Shown here: in pieces, positions 1 to 11,562 of the stretch
Layout of the letters: every line of letters begins with the position of its first letter
Numbering within the stretch: the stretch's first letter is position 1
DNA from: Ministeria vibrans ATCC 50519
Taxonomy: Eukaryota > Opisthokonta > Filasterea
Assembly: GCA_943704425.1 (NCBI GenBank)
Contig: CALSCP010000335.1
Location: 50,772 to 114,771, forward strand
Direction: 5' to 3'
Length of the DNA stretch: 64,000 bases
Translations under genes and position numbers: made by a program
The notes under the pieces: generated by a model
Told to the model about the DNA's origin: nothing
The model's input: the letters and a program-made list of their open reading frames with translations, nothing else
The model's database searches: none

Positions 1-3000
1 TGAAGGAATCGGACCTGAACACAATGAAACAAGGAAAAAAAAAAAAAAGTTCAATGCACCAAAACACGACTTTTGTGTCTCTTTGTACCGCAAGAGTCGA
101 TCGAACGCCGATCGATAGGAAATGCCACGATCCACCTCAATCTCGACAAAGTTCAGGTCGGGACAGTTCTCACCCATGATTTGCACAGGATACTCCTTGA
201 GGATGGCCGGGTCGTGTCCCTTGAGACGGTTGATGCCCGAGTCGTACGAGCCGCTGGCGCGCGCGTCGTCCACTTTGCGCTCGAAAATGGCAAAAAAGAG
301 TCGAAAGAGTACAATTTGAGTGTCCATGCGCGTGATCATAATGCGGTTGAGAAAACGCTACACAGAGAAGGAAAAACATTCAATGAGAAAATAATAAAAA
401 TAATAATTATTATTAAGAATAGAGCTGATATATTATAACATTAATAATAATGATATTAATTTATTAGTATTTTTATTAGTATTTTATTAGAATTATTATA
501 ATAAAAATAATTATAATTATTATTGATATAATTGTGATTATTATGCTTATGGTACGATTATTAAATACTGTTATTGCGTACCTTGACCGACGGCGTTTTG
601 TCGACCCAGCGCCACACGCCACCTTCTCGTTTCATAAGATGCGACAGTTCCATTTGACGACGAAGCGCGTCCATGACTGAATCGATGGTCTTGGGCACGG
701 CACGCTTGACACCAAATTGATCGAGTTCGCGACCACTGAAGGCGCCTGTCTCGTCGTCGTATTCGCCAACAAAGTCATTTACAATCGACATGAGCTTGCG
801 CCCATTCTCATCCCACGTGTATACACGAGACTGAGTGAGCAGCTGTACCAGCGTCTGCAGCGCGTCCTTGCCATACTTGGTCTCGAGATTACGCTCAAAA
901 AAATCTTGCGCGTCCTCACCGTCCGACATGCAGCCACGTCGATCGCCCTTGGTGAGCGCACCCAGCGCCTGTAGTCGACCCGTGATGGTGGAGACAAAGC
1001 GAAATTCGCCAGCGGCCTGCGACAACACAATGACATAGTGCGGCGGCGACGTCTGGTTACTGCGATGTACCCGACCAAACTGCTGAATAGTGCGATCGGC
1101 CGCCCACGCAAACTCGAGAGTGATCATCACACGACGCTGACGGTTGTTGACGCGCTCGTCCGCGTGCAACGAAATACCAGTCGACGCCGCCTCGGTGATA
1201 ATGGCAACGCGCTTCTCGCCGCGCATAAAGAGACGCTTTTCCGCCAAGTTTATGTCGACCGTCTTCTTTTTGGCCGACAGCCCCGCACTGCGATGCACTC
1301 GATCGTACTTGCCCGTCGCCTCGTTGAGCACCAGTCGATGCTTGCGTCCACTCATCTCCGCCACCTTCGATGGTCCACCCAACGCCTCAAGAAGCGTGTC
1401 CATCGGGTTCGCTGGCAGGTTCAACTGCACGCACAAGAAGGGGAAAAAGAAAAGGATAAAAAGATATAAATAAATGGGAACAAAAAGCCTCTCAAACGTA
1501 CGCTGTGAAGACGTTGAATGTAGTCGTCTTGGACACGGTCGGGGAGATGATTCTTGATAAACATCTCGAGCATGAGAAGAGGCGCCGAAATAAGCTCGTC
1601 CACGTCGGCATCGTCAGGCAACTGCGAGAAGTACTCGTCGGCACGCGCCTCGCCCGTCGACCACATGTTAACAACGGCGGAGCGATTCTGCGCGAGTGCT
1701 TCTTCGACCAGCTCGACGACACGCGCAATCTTGGTCGCCACCAACACACTCTTACTCACACGTTGCACCACGCCCCAGAAAGGCGCCCACGAGCGACGCG
1801 CCGTCTTGCCAGCCTCGTTGAGAGCCAGTTGAAACTGGGCTGCGACGTCGTGGATAAAGGCGCTGCACTTGTTGAACATGTCCATGTCGCTCCGAGTGAG
1901 TGGCACCTCGGCGAGACGAAATGACGTCCCATGGAAGCTCAAAGTGCGACTCAACATACGTCCTGTGCGCTTCAGTCGACACGTCGCCAGCTCCATTGCA
2001 CCCAAACTATAAATAAACAAGAGAAAAAAAAATGTTAAACGAAGTACAATAAATTATTATTATTATTATCGTTATTTCTCTTACTTTTTGCTGACGTTGG
2101 TGTTGAAATCGGCGGCCGACTTAAACGGGCAGCCGGTGCCACCCCAAAGACCGAGGCGATCCATGTAAAGCATGTTGGGGACGCTGCTGGCGGAGGTTGC
2201 ACTTGAGTAGACGACACGGAGAAGTGGGAGAGTGCGCTGGATCTGCAGCACTGCCTGGCCCGTCTTGGAGCCGGTCTTGCGCGAGTCCGCTTGACCCTCG
2301 TGGCTATCGGGAACAAGATTCTTGGCACGATGACACTCGTCAAAGACGATGATGCCGTCGTCGCCGAGCCAGTCGACAATCTGCGCGAGACGCGAGCCGA
2401 GAAAACCCGACTTGTCACGCTGCAACAAAGCTTTCATGGCGGCCTCTCGAGTCGGTGCGGCCGGCGCGGGCGTGTCGATGGCGTCGGCAACGGTTTCCGA
2501 TGCAGTCGCATGGTAGGTCTTCTTGGTGGCGACAGCGGCAGCGGCTCCCTTGGCGGCTCGCTTTGTCATGATGAGTGTCGAGTAGGTGAGGAAGAAGCAA
2601 CCCTGCTGGCCGTCCCACGGCGAGCCGTCGGGCAGAACGAACGCTTGACTCGACAACGGCTTGTAGTCTTGACCGACGACGGGCAAGACGGGAATGTTGA
2701 CACCAATTTCGCCGAGGTCAGCAAAGTCACGCTCGGCATCCTCAATGAGACCCGACGAGAGCGACACCCACACGGAACGACGATTGCCGCGCACAAAGTT
2801 CTCGGTGATGATACCCGCAATGATGCGCCCCTTGCCCACACCGGTACCGTCACCAATGCAAAACCCAGCCCGCGTCTCCGTCCCAAACAGTTTCTCTTCG
2901 TGCGCCTGACACGCATACGTGATGGTCTCAAGCTGAATTCGAGAGAGTGCTCCCGACTCGACCGTGCGCAGGAGCTCTTCCGACAACTCGTACGTGATGG

Positions 3001-4294
3001 GTGGCGGGTCGATAGCGGCAAGGGCGGCCGTCTCACACAACATGGCTGGGTGACGTTTGCCCTTCTTGAAGAACCGCGGCTTGTACGTCTCGTAGACGGG
3101 GGCCGCAGACTCGTCACCTTCATTGGTGGCCTTCTCGCGCTGTTCTGCCGCCTGTTTGCGTGCGGCACGCACCTCATCGGTGGGCGCCTCCTCGCCATCG
3201 TACTCACAATCGTCGTCGACCACCTGAAGCGTCTCCACCTCGTACTCAAGTTGAGGCCCCATGTCCTCGGGCAGCTCCAGCTCGACCTCTTCCACTTCGT
3301 CCGACGAAAAGTCCGAGTCGACCTTGGCACGGCTCTTTCGTTTGGCAAGGAATCGATCGTCGTCGTTGTCGTCGTCGACGCCCTCTTCCTCTTCCTCCTC
3401 ATTGTCATCGTCGTCTTCCTCTTCATCGTTGGTGACACGTGTGCTCTTCTTGCGTGCGCGACTGGTCACTGAGCGAACGGCAGCTGCCTTGCGCTTGGGT
3501 GGTGCGCGTGAACGACGGGGAGGAGGGGCGCGTCGCTTTCGGCTTGTGGAGTAGTCTTCGTCGTATGACTCGTCGCTTGGTACGCACATGTCGCCGTCGT
3601 CGCCGTCGTCGTCCGATTCATCCTCCTCTTCATCATCCAAAAAGTCCTCGTCTGAGTTATCTTGTTGTTCACCAACAAAGGCATCGTCATCATTCTCGTC
3701 GACCTCCTCCTCGTCGTCATCCAAGTATTTGACAATACGCCTGCGTTTAGAAGTCAAAGACGACTGTTTGGTGACGCGTGGCGCAGATGCTCTGGCTCGT
3801 GTTGCATGGGTTTTCGCCTGCGCTGTCTTTGTGAGTGAGGGTGTGGAAGGTCGACTGGCAACGCGTCTGCTTCGACGAATGCCCTCGGTGTTGTTGCCGG
3901 TTGCTGTGCTGCTGGAGGTCGAGCTGAGCAGAGCGGACACTTCAAAGTCCTCATCGTCGCTCAACGTTTTGCGCTTTCGACCAGGTAATACAACGGCAAG
4001 AGCGTCGTCGTCGTCATCGTCGTCATCGTCGTCGACGGCGGCAACAGCAACAGCAGCAGCAGCAGCAGCAACCACACCATTCTCCCCAGTGGCGTCCAAC
4101 GCAGCGCTGTCGGCACCTTTAGGGCGTTTGGTGGTGGTTGTTTCATCGAACGAGTCGACGACCGATTCCGAGTTGCGTTTCAGAGAGGCTGTCGTTGTAG
4201 ACTTGTGAGGCGGGTTCTCAGCATCGCTCTCCCCAGCGGTCGTCGAGCACTCGTCGCTGTCGACCTGAATGACTTCCGTGGAATTCGCCACCAT
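1..4294 (-). CDS. SBNO1: Strawberry notch homologue (SBNO family helicase-like protein), 3' end beyond window
   Basis: Exons read on the minus strand are 4294-2085, 2006-1502, 1424-582, 357-89 and 14-1; the last runs off the window, and all inspected junctions keep frame. The N-terminal ~370 residues are disordered, with long acidic and basic low-complexity stretches and NLS-like KRRR patches. The conserved part follows: a P-loop GDGTGVGKGR near residue 478, a DECH box (VFDECHRAKN) near 653, and the C-terminal SBNO helicase part with NLPANPMDTLLEALGG and QQFGRVHRSNQ. The family is a nuclear chromatin-linked co-regulator in animals; function here is inferred from homology. The start at 4294 follows an A-rich leader and is the first ATG upstream of the acidic region. 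Confidence in the family is very high, in the N-terminal boundary moderate. Confidence 0.95.
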
Positions 4295-4929
4295 TTTCTT
4301 TTTTTTTTTTGTTTCTTCTTTTTCGTTCGTCCCCACTTCGCAACGGTCTCGCCACACTGTCAAAAGAAATGGGAGGGAAGAGTGTGCATGAGCGTCGGGT
4401 GGGAGTAAGAAGAGCGCGAGGAGCGTCTGTAGCGAGGGGTGTCGATGGCCGTTTCAGCAAGACGACAGGAACGAGACAATGGGGAAAGACAAGCAGAAGC
4501 GCGCAGATACAGCGACCGAATCGGGTCGCGGGTGTATGTGGGTCGTTAGGGAAGGGTATTGGGCGGCACCAGAGATCCCCTGGCAATCGTATCTTTTTTC
4601 AAATTGTGATAATGGCGCGCAAAAAGGGAAAGAGAAAGAAACGATGTGGGCACAACGAACCTTGTGTATCTTCGTCTATACGTGGACGACGAAACGTTTG
4701 AATGTTCGTTCGGTGTGTACAGCGCAAGACACCGCCAAAATTCAATAGAATATAGATTGAATGGAATTGTCAAATGTCATTTGTCAATACTCACTTTACT
4801 TTGACAACAAACAAAATGGCAAAGCACTGAAAGCAGTGAATTATTTCTTTTTCGGTCCTTTTTTTGGAGTCTAGTGCGCTCGACTCGTGTTGCATCGCAG
4901 CTTGGGTTCTTGGCTCTAGGCGTGTCGCG
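4295..4929. promoter_or_regulatory. Intergenic region between divergent SBNO1 and TRIT1
   Basis: This 635-bp stretch separates two start codons in opposite orientation and should hold both promoters. I see no gene in it. The only ordered element is a short inverted repeat, CAAATG-T-CATTTG at 4771-4783, set among several TGTCA words. No clear TATA box stands out. The promoter role is inferred from position only. Confidence 0.4.
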
Positions 4930-5127
4930 ATGTTTTCCACTCGGATTCGACCTTTGCGTGTTCTTGTGCGACACACACGCTCCGTTTCGCATGCACTCTT
5001 CATCACGGGCCCCACCGGTGTCGGCAAGTCTAAGACGGCCATTCAGGTTGCACGGCGGCTTGGCGGTGAGATTATTTCTGTCGATCCAATTCAGGTAGAG
5101 AACGAAAGTGAGTGCTCGTCCTCCACA

Positions 5128-5161
<34 letters not shown>

Positions 5162-6372
5162 CACACACACACGGTCCGGCGTGTAGCTGTGGGTGGTGGA
5201 GGGGGAGGGGTGGGGTGGTGGCGTTGAGGGGTGTTTTGTGAGTGTGTCTGTGTGCGCTTTGGTTCACATGCTATTTGCAGGCGATCAAAGGAATGGAGAC
5301 GGGCAGCAACCAGATGACGTCGGACGAGCAGAGAGGCATTCCGCATCACATGTACAGCTGCGACACGAATTTCCATAGTGCTGGCCAGTATGCCTTGGAG
5401 GTGTGGGAGCGCATGCGAGTAAGAAACGCCGCCGGAACGAACGCGAAAGCGAACGTGTCTGTCTGTCTGTCTGTCTGTCACTTGTCTGACTGCGTTTTGT
5501 TTTCGAAGCGAATCCAAGAGCGCGGCAAAGTACCCATTCTCGTTGGGGGTGCGGGCATGTACATGCAGTTTGCGGCGTTGGGGTTCAACGAGAAGCCCGG
5601 GGTGAGCGAAGAGTTGGCGACGCAGGTGAGGGAACAGATTCAGGCGGAGGTGGTGCGGCGACAAGTTGCGGGCGAGAGCGTGCCACCGACGGAGGAGGAG
5701 CTGCGACACAAGACGGCAGAGGCGATTGAGTTTGAGTATGCGGCACACGCCTTACTCATGCAACTGGACCCGGTGACCGCCGATAAGTTTCCGCGCACCG
5801 ACGTGTACCGAGTGGAGCGCACCCTTCGGCTGCACGCGCTTGTGGGCAAGCCCCGCGCGGAAATTGACGATACTTCGAAAAGAACCTTTTCCTTGCCGCC
5901 CATGAAGATGCGTGGTATCATGTTGGTGTTGCCGCGCGAGCATTTCCGCGAAATTGCCATGGACCAGTCACTGCATCTGCTCAAGGAGGGACTTATGCGC
6001 GAAGCAGTCGCGCTTGTGTATAAGCACAAGCGTGACTCGCTCAGCATTGAGCGGGCGCGCCGTGCTCTCGGGTACCGCGAGGCCATCGACTACTTGTACA
6101 CCTGGTGGTATCCCACTTTGAACATTGACGCGCAGGAGATGCCCCAAGGTCCCTCCAAGTCGCGGGGGCTGAGTCTGCTCCACCGCTCTCGTGCACGCAA
6201 CTTGCTCTATGGCGTACGCCAACTTCTTCTTGACTACAGCACGTCCACTCGCAAATTTATGCGTCGTCAGACGCGATACTGGCGCAAACGTCCGGCTCTT
6301 TGGCTTTCGTCAACCCATCCGTCTCTCGTACGAATCCCTTCCTTTCAAGAATTTTGTTCTCACACACTTGTC

Positions 6373-6461
<89 letters not shown>

Positions 6462-6847
6462 TTACTCAGATTGTGAATCATTACGAGAAAAGTGACGCCA
6501 AGGCAAAAAAAGACGAGGAGGAGTCGAGCGCAGTGTATTGGGCGGTACAAGGGCAACCACAGCATGAAGAGGGCGAAGAATACTGCAAGCGCATAAGCAG
6601 CAATGCGTTTGAGTTGTTTGCAGTGGCGGAGCGCACTGCCGACGCACTGAGTCAGCACGATCCAGAGGCAGCCCGCAAAGCTCACGAGTCGCTTGATGAG
6701 CTACTGAGCAACCTTGTGGAGGCGTTTGAGTACACCAAGTGGCGGCGCAAGAAACCTTTCCCGCCTGAGGTGCCCAGCCGCTACCGCCATTTGCTGGGGC
6801 GCGGCTCAGGACCCTGGAGCGCCCCTCGTTCGGGTCGCTACTTTTGA
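4930..6847 (+). CDS. TRIT1: tRNA dimethylallyltransferase (MiaA/TRIT1/Mod5)
   Basis: Four exons: 4930-5094, 5281-5418, 5509-6327 and 6461-6847, about 502 residues. The enzyme transfers a dimethylallyl group to the N6 of A37 in tRNAs that read UNN codons. A P-loop GPTGVGKS is at residues 27-34, followed by the family motifs EIISVDPIQ, GMETGSNQMT, VPILVGGAGMYMQF and RIQERG. Residues 1-22 are rich in Arg, Ser and Val with no acids, which suggests mitochondrial targeting, as in human TRIT1. An in-frame ATG at 4864 upstream is less likely. The C-terminus lacks the C2H2 zinc finger of the human enzyme. Intron 3 is an almost pure CA repeat running into its acceptor. It faces ACY1, with stop codons 167 bp apart. 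Confidence 0.95.
6377..6459 (+). repeat. (AC)n microsatellite filling TRIT1 intron 3
   Basis: An uninterrupted AC dinucleotide run of about 83 bp occupies most of the 133-nt intron and ends directly on the acceptor AG at 6459-6460. The intron has no conventional polypyrimidine tract downstream of the repeat. Confidence 0.95.
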
Positions 6848-7014
6848 CATCTGCCGTCTATTACTATAACTACTACTAGTAGTTGCTGTTGTGATCGGTA
6901 GTATAAGTACTCGTTTCTGATTTTTGTACACTATTGTAGACCTTTTTTCCTTTGTTGAATCATTCTTTTTTTTGTTTGTTTGTTTCATTTTTTCTTTTTG
7001 GCTTTGGGCAAGAT

Positions 7015-7622
7015 TCAATCTTGATTGGGGATGTTTGCCAGGGCACGCACCAGCTCAACATAGATGTCAATGCCACGCAAGAAAATGTCCTCATTGAGAA
7101 ACTCATTGTGATCATGAAGGAGAATGGGTGTGCGATTGATGGGAGAAAAGCCAAAGGCAGGAATGCCCTTTTGACGGATGAAGCGCGAGTCGGTGGCTGC
7201 AGGGAAGATTTCCGTTTGAATGGTCATGCCTAGACGGTCTGTGACCCCCTTGAACGTCTGCCACCACACATTGTCGTCCGTCAACTCAGTCATGCGGTTG
7301 TTGCGGAACACCTAAGGATGAGTGCGTTTGTGTGTGAGCTTGTTCGAGTGAGATTGAAATGAAAGAAGAGTGGTGTGTGATGTGCTCAAATGACTCATGA
7401 CAGGGGTAAAAGTGGCGTCGGTGTGTACCTGTTGGAATGAGTAGGTGACTCCCGGTTCGCTCTCAACCCATCCTTTGAGCTGCTCTTCAAACTTGTCTAG
7501 GTCGACCGTAGGCGCAATCCGAATGTCAAATCCGGCCTCCGCATCGGACGGAACCACATTGAACTGAACCTGAACCAAAGTGAGAGAGATTGACAGAGTG
7601 AGAGAGAGAGGCAAAGTGATAC

Positions 7623-7661
<39 letters not shown>

Positions 7662-8957
7662 TCCATTATTCTTTAAACGTGTGTCGTATTTGATTTCTTA
7701 CTCCTCCTGAGAGCATTGTCAAATTGACCGTAGTCACATCTCCCAGAGTGTACTCCTCCTCGTTTGCATCCAAAATTGCTTTTTGCTCGCGACGGAACGT
7801 GAGAAATTTGTCCACAATGCGCATCTGACGCACAAAAAAAAACAACCGACGTTCAGCACAATCATGTTGTTTATGCCATTTCACGTACGAGCTTCTCCAT
7901 TGCGGTGTCAGGAATAAAGCGACTTCCGTGACCGGGCGGACCAGTCGCCTTGACACGTACCCCTGTCAGAGCAACAATAACAAAAAATAATCACATTTTT
8001 TAAAGGATGTGCGGCCAGGCTTGATTTTTCTCTTTCTTTCTTCTTTATTTGTTTGGACTTACACCAGGGAGCCCGTTCGCCATAGAATAGCGTGAATGCA
8101 TCAGTGGGGTTAGCGAGTCCTTCGTCAAGCACTAGTCCGGCGTTGAGTGCCCTAAACTCGTCCGTATTCACAAAGGTCTCCATTCCGTCGTGTCCGCCTA
8201 CTTCTTCGTCTGCGCCCATGACCCACCAAAGAAATGTGGCGGTGAGTCAGTGAGTGAGTGAGTAAGTGAGTAAGTGTGTGTGTGTGTGAGTAAGACGGGA
8301 CACAAATCAGAAGTTGAGCTCTGTGGCGTACCCGGCATGAACATGAGATGGATAGTGCGTGTGAGCGGCTCACCCGTCGCCTTCAGACGACGCACTGCCT
8401 CCAAATACTGAATGCACACACACTTCATGTCCTGCGTCCCACGAGCGTAGATATCACCGTTCTCCAGTTTGTTGGCGGCAAACGGCGGTTCGCGCCACTC
8501 TGCTTCGTATACCGGCACGACGTCTATGATCAAACAATCCAACGATGAGTTGCGCTTTTGCTTGTTTTGTCTCCGTCCACAAGTCTCCACACGACAGTAC
8601 CAGTGTGAGAATTGAGCACAAGCGACGGCAGACTTGGATCTGAGCCTTGCATGGTCATGATAAAGACCTTCTTGCCTGCGACCGGCTGAACGAGGGAGAC
8701 GGAAGGAAAAGGGTTTTGTTTGCCGCACCACCACGAGAATAATATACCTCAGACCAGCTTGTCTTTAGTCCAATGTCGTCGGCAACCGTCTGAAGAAAGG
8801 CAATGGCGCTTTCGTAGTCGGGATTGGGATGGACTGTCTCGATGCGAAGGAATTCGCGAAAGAGTGTCACTTCGCGCGCCTCAACCTTGGCCTTGGAGCG
8901 CTTGTCGCCTTCGTCCTCAGACGCATCGCTGACAGCTCGTTTTTCACCACCAGACAT
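7015..8957 (-). CDS. ACY1: Aminoacylase-1 (M20 zinc peptidase family)
   Basis: Eight exons on the minus strand: 8957-8748, 8685-8601, 8523-8332, 8209-8063, 7962-7889, 7824-7702, 7569-7429 and 7311-7015. Together they give 422 residues, against 408 in human ACY1. The enzyme hydrolyses N-acyl-L-amino acids in the cytosol. Metal and active-site motifs are in order: [53 protein letters not shown] and [12 protein letters not shown]. The N-terminus adds about 25 charged residues ([17 protein letters not shown]) not in the human protein. The donor of exon 4 is fixed by the conserved WWVRV. A (GT)n repeat at 7625-7660 lies in intron 6. TIM22 ends only 96 bp upstream of this start on the same strand. 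Confidence 0.96.
7625..7660. repeat. (GT)n microsatellite in ACY1 intron 6
   Basis: A perfect GT dinucleotide run lies inside an ACY1 intron (sense CA). The coding sequence is continuous across it, so this tract is not associated with any break. Confidence 0.95.
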
Positions 8958-9053
8958 GAGATGAAAACAAGAAGAAAAAAGTAGATTTATTAATGATTGG
9001 CTATTGTTCTACACTTTGTACACGCCACACTCTGATGAATTGCTTTGAATCTC

Positions 9054-9149
9054 TCAGCGACTCGTCATCCAGTATTCAATGGCCGCTGAAAATGCAGCAA
9101 ATCCGGCACAGCCCACCAGTCCAGGCTTGACACCCGCTGAAACACACAC

Positions 9150-9241
<92 letters not shown>

Positions 9242-10100
9242 AGGAGAGGGACGATCAGTCAGTCAAAGAAGCACTCACAACACTATCTCACCTCTGAGCC
9301 CCATCAAGCCACCCGTGGCACATCCGGCGTAGATAGGATTCATACCGTCGTTTTCCCCTCGTTGCTACATGAATAAACACGGGGCATGTAAGGAATCGCA
9401 CCTTCACTGCTTTGCATATCCATGAACACAATAAGTATCATACTGTCTCGATTGCGCACTCGACACACGAAAACAGTGCTCCAATGGTGGCAAACGATTT
9501 GCTGCACAAGAGGGTCAGTCAAAGGTGTTCCGTGTCGTCTTCACCCGGTACCCCATTGATTTGCTACGATTCGCCATGTCCCGGAACACCTCGCGAGTGG
9601 TCTGTTTGCTGAAGTCGGCGTTCATTCCAGGCGACATGGGATCCATTCCGGCCGTAAAGATGCCAAAGGCCACGCCAAGACCCATCCCTGCGCACACAAA
9701 CACAAGCACAACGGGTGTGAGAACCTACGCGAACAGCAGCAGGTGCGGAACGACACGCGTGCGTGCGCACAGACGCACAACACGAGCAAGTGCCCATGAC
9801 ACAATCGGCGTGGTTACCTGCGACAGCCGCCAGCGTCGTTTTAAAGGCACACGACTCAAAGGCGCCCTCGATGAAGCGCTGCTGCTGCATCTGGTCGGGG
9901 AACCAGCTGGTGTTGGGCGGCATGGGGGGCCCCTGCATGAACGCGGGTCCCTGGTACGGGAAGGGCGCATGCACCTTTGGTACCGGCTCAATGACCACCG
10001 TCAGGCTGCCTTCGTCCACTGCAACCCAATCCTGCACGTTAGTGTCGTTCGGGAACCGCTCCACACGCGCAAGAGTACCTTTCTTGTTGCGCGTGAACAT
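9054..10100 (-). CDS. TIM22: Mitochondrial inner-membrane translocase subunit TIM22
   Basis: Five exons on the minus strand: 10100-9818, 9687-9552, 9501-9444, 9364-9292 and 9136-9054, giving 210 residues (human 194). The protein is the channel subunit that inserts carrier proteins into the inner membrane. The Tim17/22 region is clear: GMGLGVAFGIFTAGMDPM, FATIGALFSCVECAIET, GCATGGLMGLR and a last helix ending CAGFAAFSAAIEYW. The first ~90 residues are a proline-rich leader with no good presequence, as is usual for carrier-type membrane proteins. Intron 4 is mostly a GA repeat (CT in sense) at 9153-9236, and coding continuity is kept across it. It shares a 278-bp divergent region with the acidic orphan on the right. 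Confidence 0.93.
9153..9236. repeat. (GA)n microsatellite in TIM22 intron 4
   Basis: An 84-bp GA run (CT on the TIM22 sense strand) makes up most of a 155-nt intron. It serves as a very long pyrimidine tract upstream of the acceptor at 9137. Confidence 0.95.
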
Positions 10101-10378
10101 AAAACGAATAATAATAATAAAATTCTAAAATCGAAATTTCTCGTCAAGGAAGTGTCTGTGTAGTCAATGATCACCGGTCAGTGCCTCAGTGGTCTTTGAT
10201 CAGTGAATCAGGACACTGTATAGACCGATTCTGGACGGGTCTAGAAAATAAGAAAGACGTGGAGTTTCATCAACCGAATGGACATGGTTTACACAGTTTT
10301 ATTCACTCTATTACAATTTGCTTTCCTCCACCACCCTCTCTCCAAGCACTAGAAGTTGTAAGCGACACATCGTACACG

Positions 10379-11491
10379 ATGGCCGGGCCAATGGCGTCGT
10401 CCGCTCTCGACTCGTCGATTAATTGTTCGATGGCTCCGACTCCGCGCCGACGGGCGTTGCTTGCGGCGATGCGTGACCAGCACGCGTCGCTGCCCGACCG
10501 CTCGTACGCCCGTCTGCACAGACTCGTCATGCTGGAGTCGGACGAGGAGGAGGAGGAGGAGGACGACGACGACGACCTCGACTGTGACATGCACGATGCG
10601 GAAATGCTGCCACCCCAGCGAAAAGACGCCCGTCCGCGCGCGAACAGTGTCGACAGCGCCCTCTCGGCCGCCGCCAACGCAGCAGCTGATGCTCACGCGG
10701 ATAACCCAAGCCTTGAAATGTCGCCAACGGCAGTAGCAGCAGCGGCGGCGGGAGTATCACGCACCAACGCCAATTCGCCCCTCTCAGCCTCAGCGTCACT
10801 CCGGCGTCGCTTTCTGCGCGCATCCGTCACCAGCGACGGTAGTGATGCGAGTGACATCTCCAGCGTCAATCTACGGCGGCGCAGCGGAAGCGTCTCGGCC
10901 GCCGCAGGACTCCCACGTCTCCAAGAACTCAACCCGTCAAGTTCGACGTTGACCGCGGCGTCTCGCAAACGAAAAGCTGCCGAAATATCCTCGTTTGAGT
11001 TGGACGAGCTATGTGGCATGATCGAGTCAAGAGTACACACTCACGGAGACGACGACGACGACGACGAGGAAGCCAGCAACGACGTAGATATCGACTACTC
11101 GTGTCTGGTGCGCATCCAACACAGTACCTTTGTGACTCCATCTGTGTCTCTCTCGGCCGAAGACCTCCTGCAGCTCCTCCTCGACCTTTGTCTAGCACTC
11201 TCAGCAAGCGCCGCCACAATGACAAGCGCCGCAGCCGCAGGACCGGTCGGCCGCATCACAACACCTCCACCCGACATTGCCATGCAACACGAAGACGTCT
11301 CCCACATCCTCTTGCGCTTCGACACCCCTCAGCTTGCCCAGAATTTCGTATCCTTCCTTCACTTCTCTCCCACCTCCACTTCCCGTACCCTTCACCTTCC
11401 ACCCCTCACGCTTACGGCTCTCTCTTCCTTCTTCCCTCTCATTCAATCGGTGCACTTTGTTCAGCCCACAAAAAGGTTTCGTCACACTTGA
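10379..11491 (+). CDS. Hypothetical 370-residue protein with acidic stretches
   Basis: An uninterrupted reading frame of 370 codons starts at ATG 10379; the frame stays open upstream to 10181, but that part reads like leader sequence. I do not recognise the family. It has an acidic run (DEEEEEEDDDDDL) near residue 55, alanine-rich and serine-rich segments, an RKRKAAE basic patch that could be an NLS, and a second acidic run ([10 protein letters not shown]) near residue 218. A hydrophobic, leucine-rich C-terminal ~120 residues is probably the only folded part. No signal peptide or membrane segment is seen. There is no intron, which is unusual here. It converges on the hydrolase tail with 71 bp between stops. 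Confidence 0.7.
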   Translation: MAGPMASSALDSSINCSMAPTPRRRALLAAMRDQHASLPDRSYARLHRLVMLESDEEEEEEDDDDDLDCDMHDAEMLPPQRKDARPRANSVDSALSAAANAAADAHADNPSLEMSPTAVAAAAAGVSRTNANSPLSASASLRRRFLRASVTSDGSDASDISSVNLRRRSGSVSAAAGLPRLQELNPSSSTLTAASRKRKAAEISSFELDELCGMIESRVHTHGDDDDDDEEASNDVDIDYSCLVRIQHSTFVTPSVSLSAEDLLQLLLDLCLALSASAATMTSAAAAGPVGRITTPPPDIAMQHEDVSHILLRFDTPQLAQNFVSFLHFSPTSTSRTLHLPPLTLTALSSFFPLIQSVHFVQPTKRFRHT

Positions 11492-11562
11492 CAACACAAC
11501 ACACGACATAAGTATGTACAATGCAATATTATTAAACACGCACTGCATTATGAAAACAAGGC

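Noticed and set aside
2291-3472. 393-codon frame antisense to SBNO1
   Set aside because: It mirrors the codon bias of SBNO1 exon 1; the protein has no recognisable domain.
5242-6495. 417-codon frame ending in a His-Thr repeat
   Set aside because: It is TRIT1 exons 2-3 read through introns into the CA microsatellite; splicing to 6461 gives the conserved C-terminal part.
9153-9236. TIM22 as a fifth chimaeric gene because of its long GA tract
   Set aside because: The exons on both sides together give the complete, ordered Tim22 domain.
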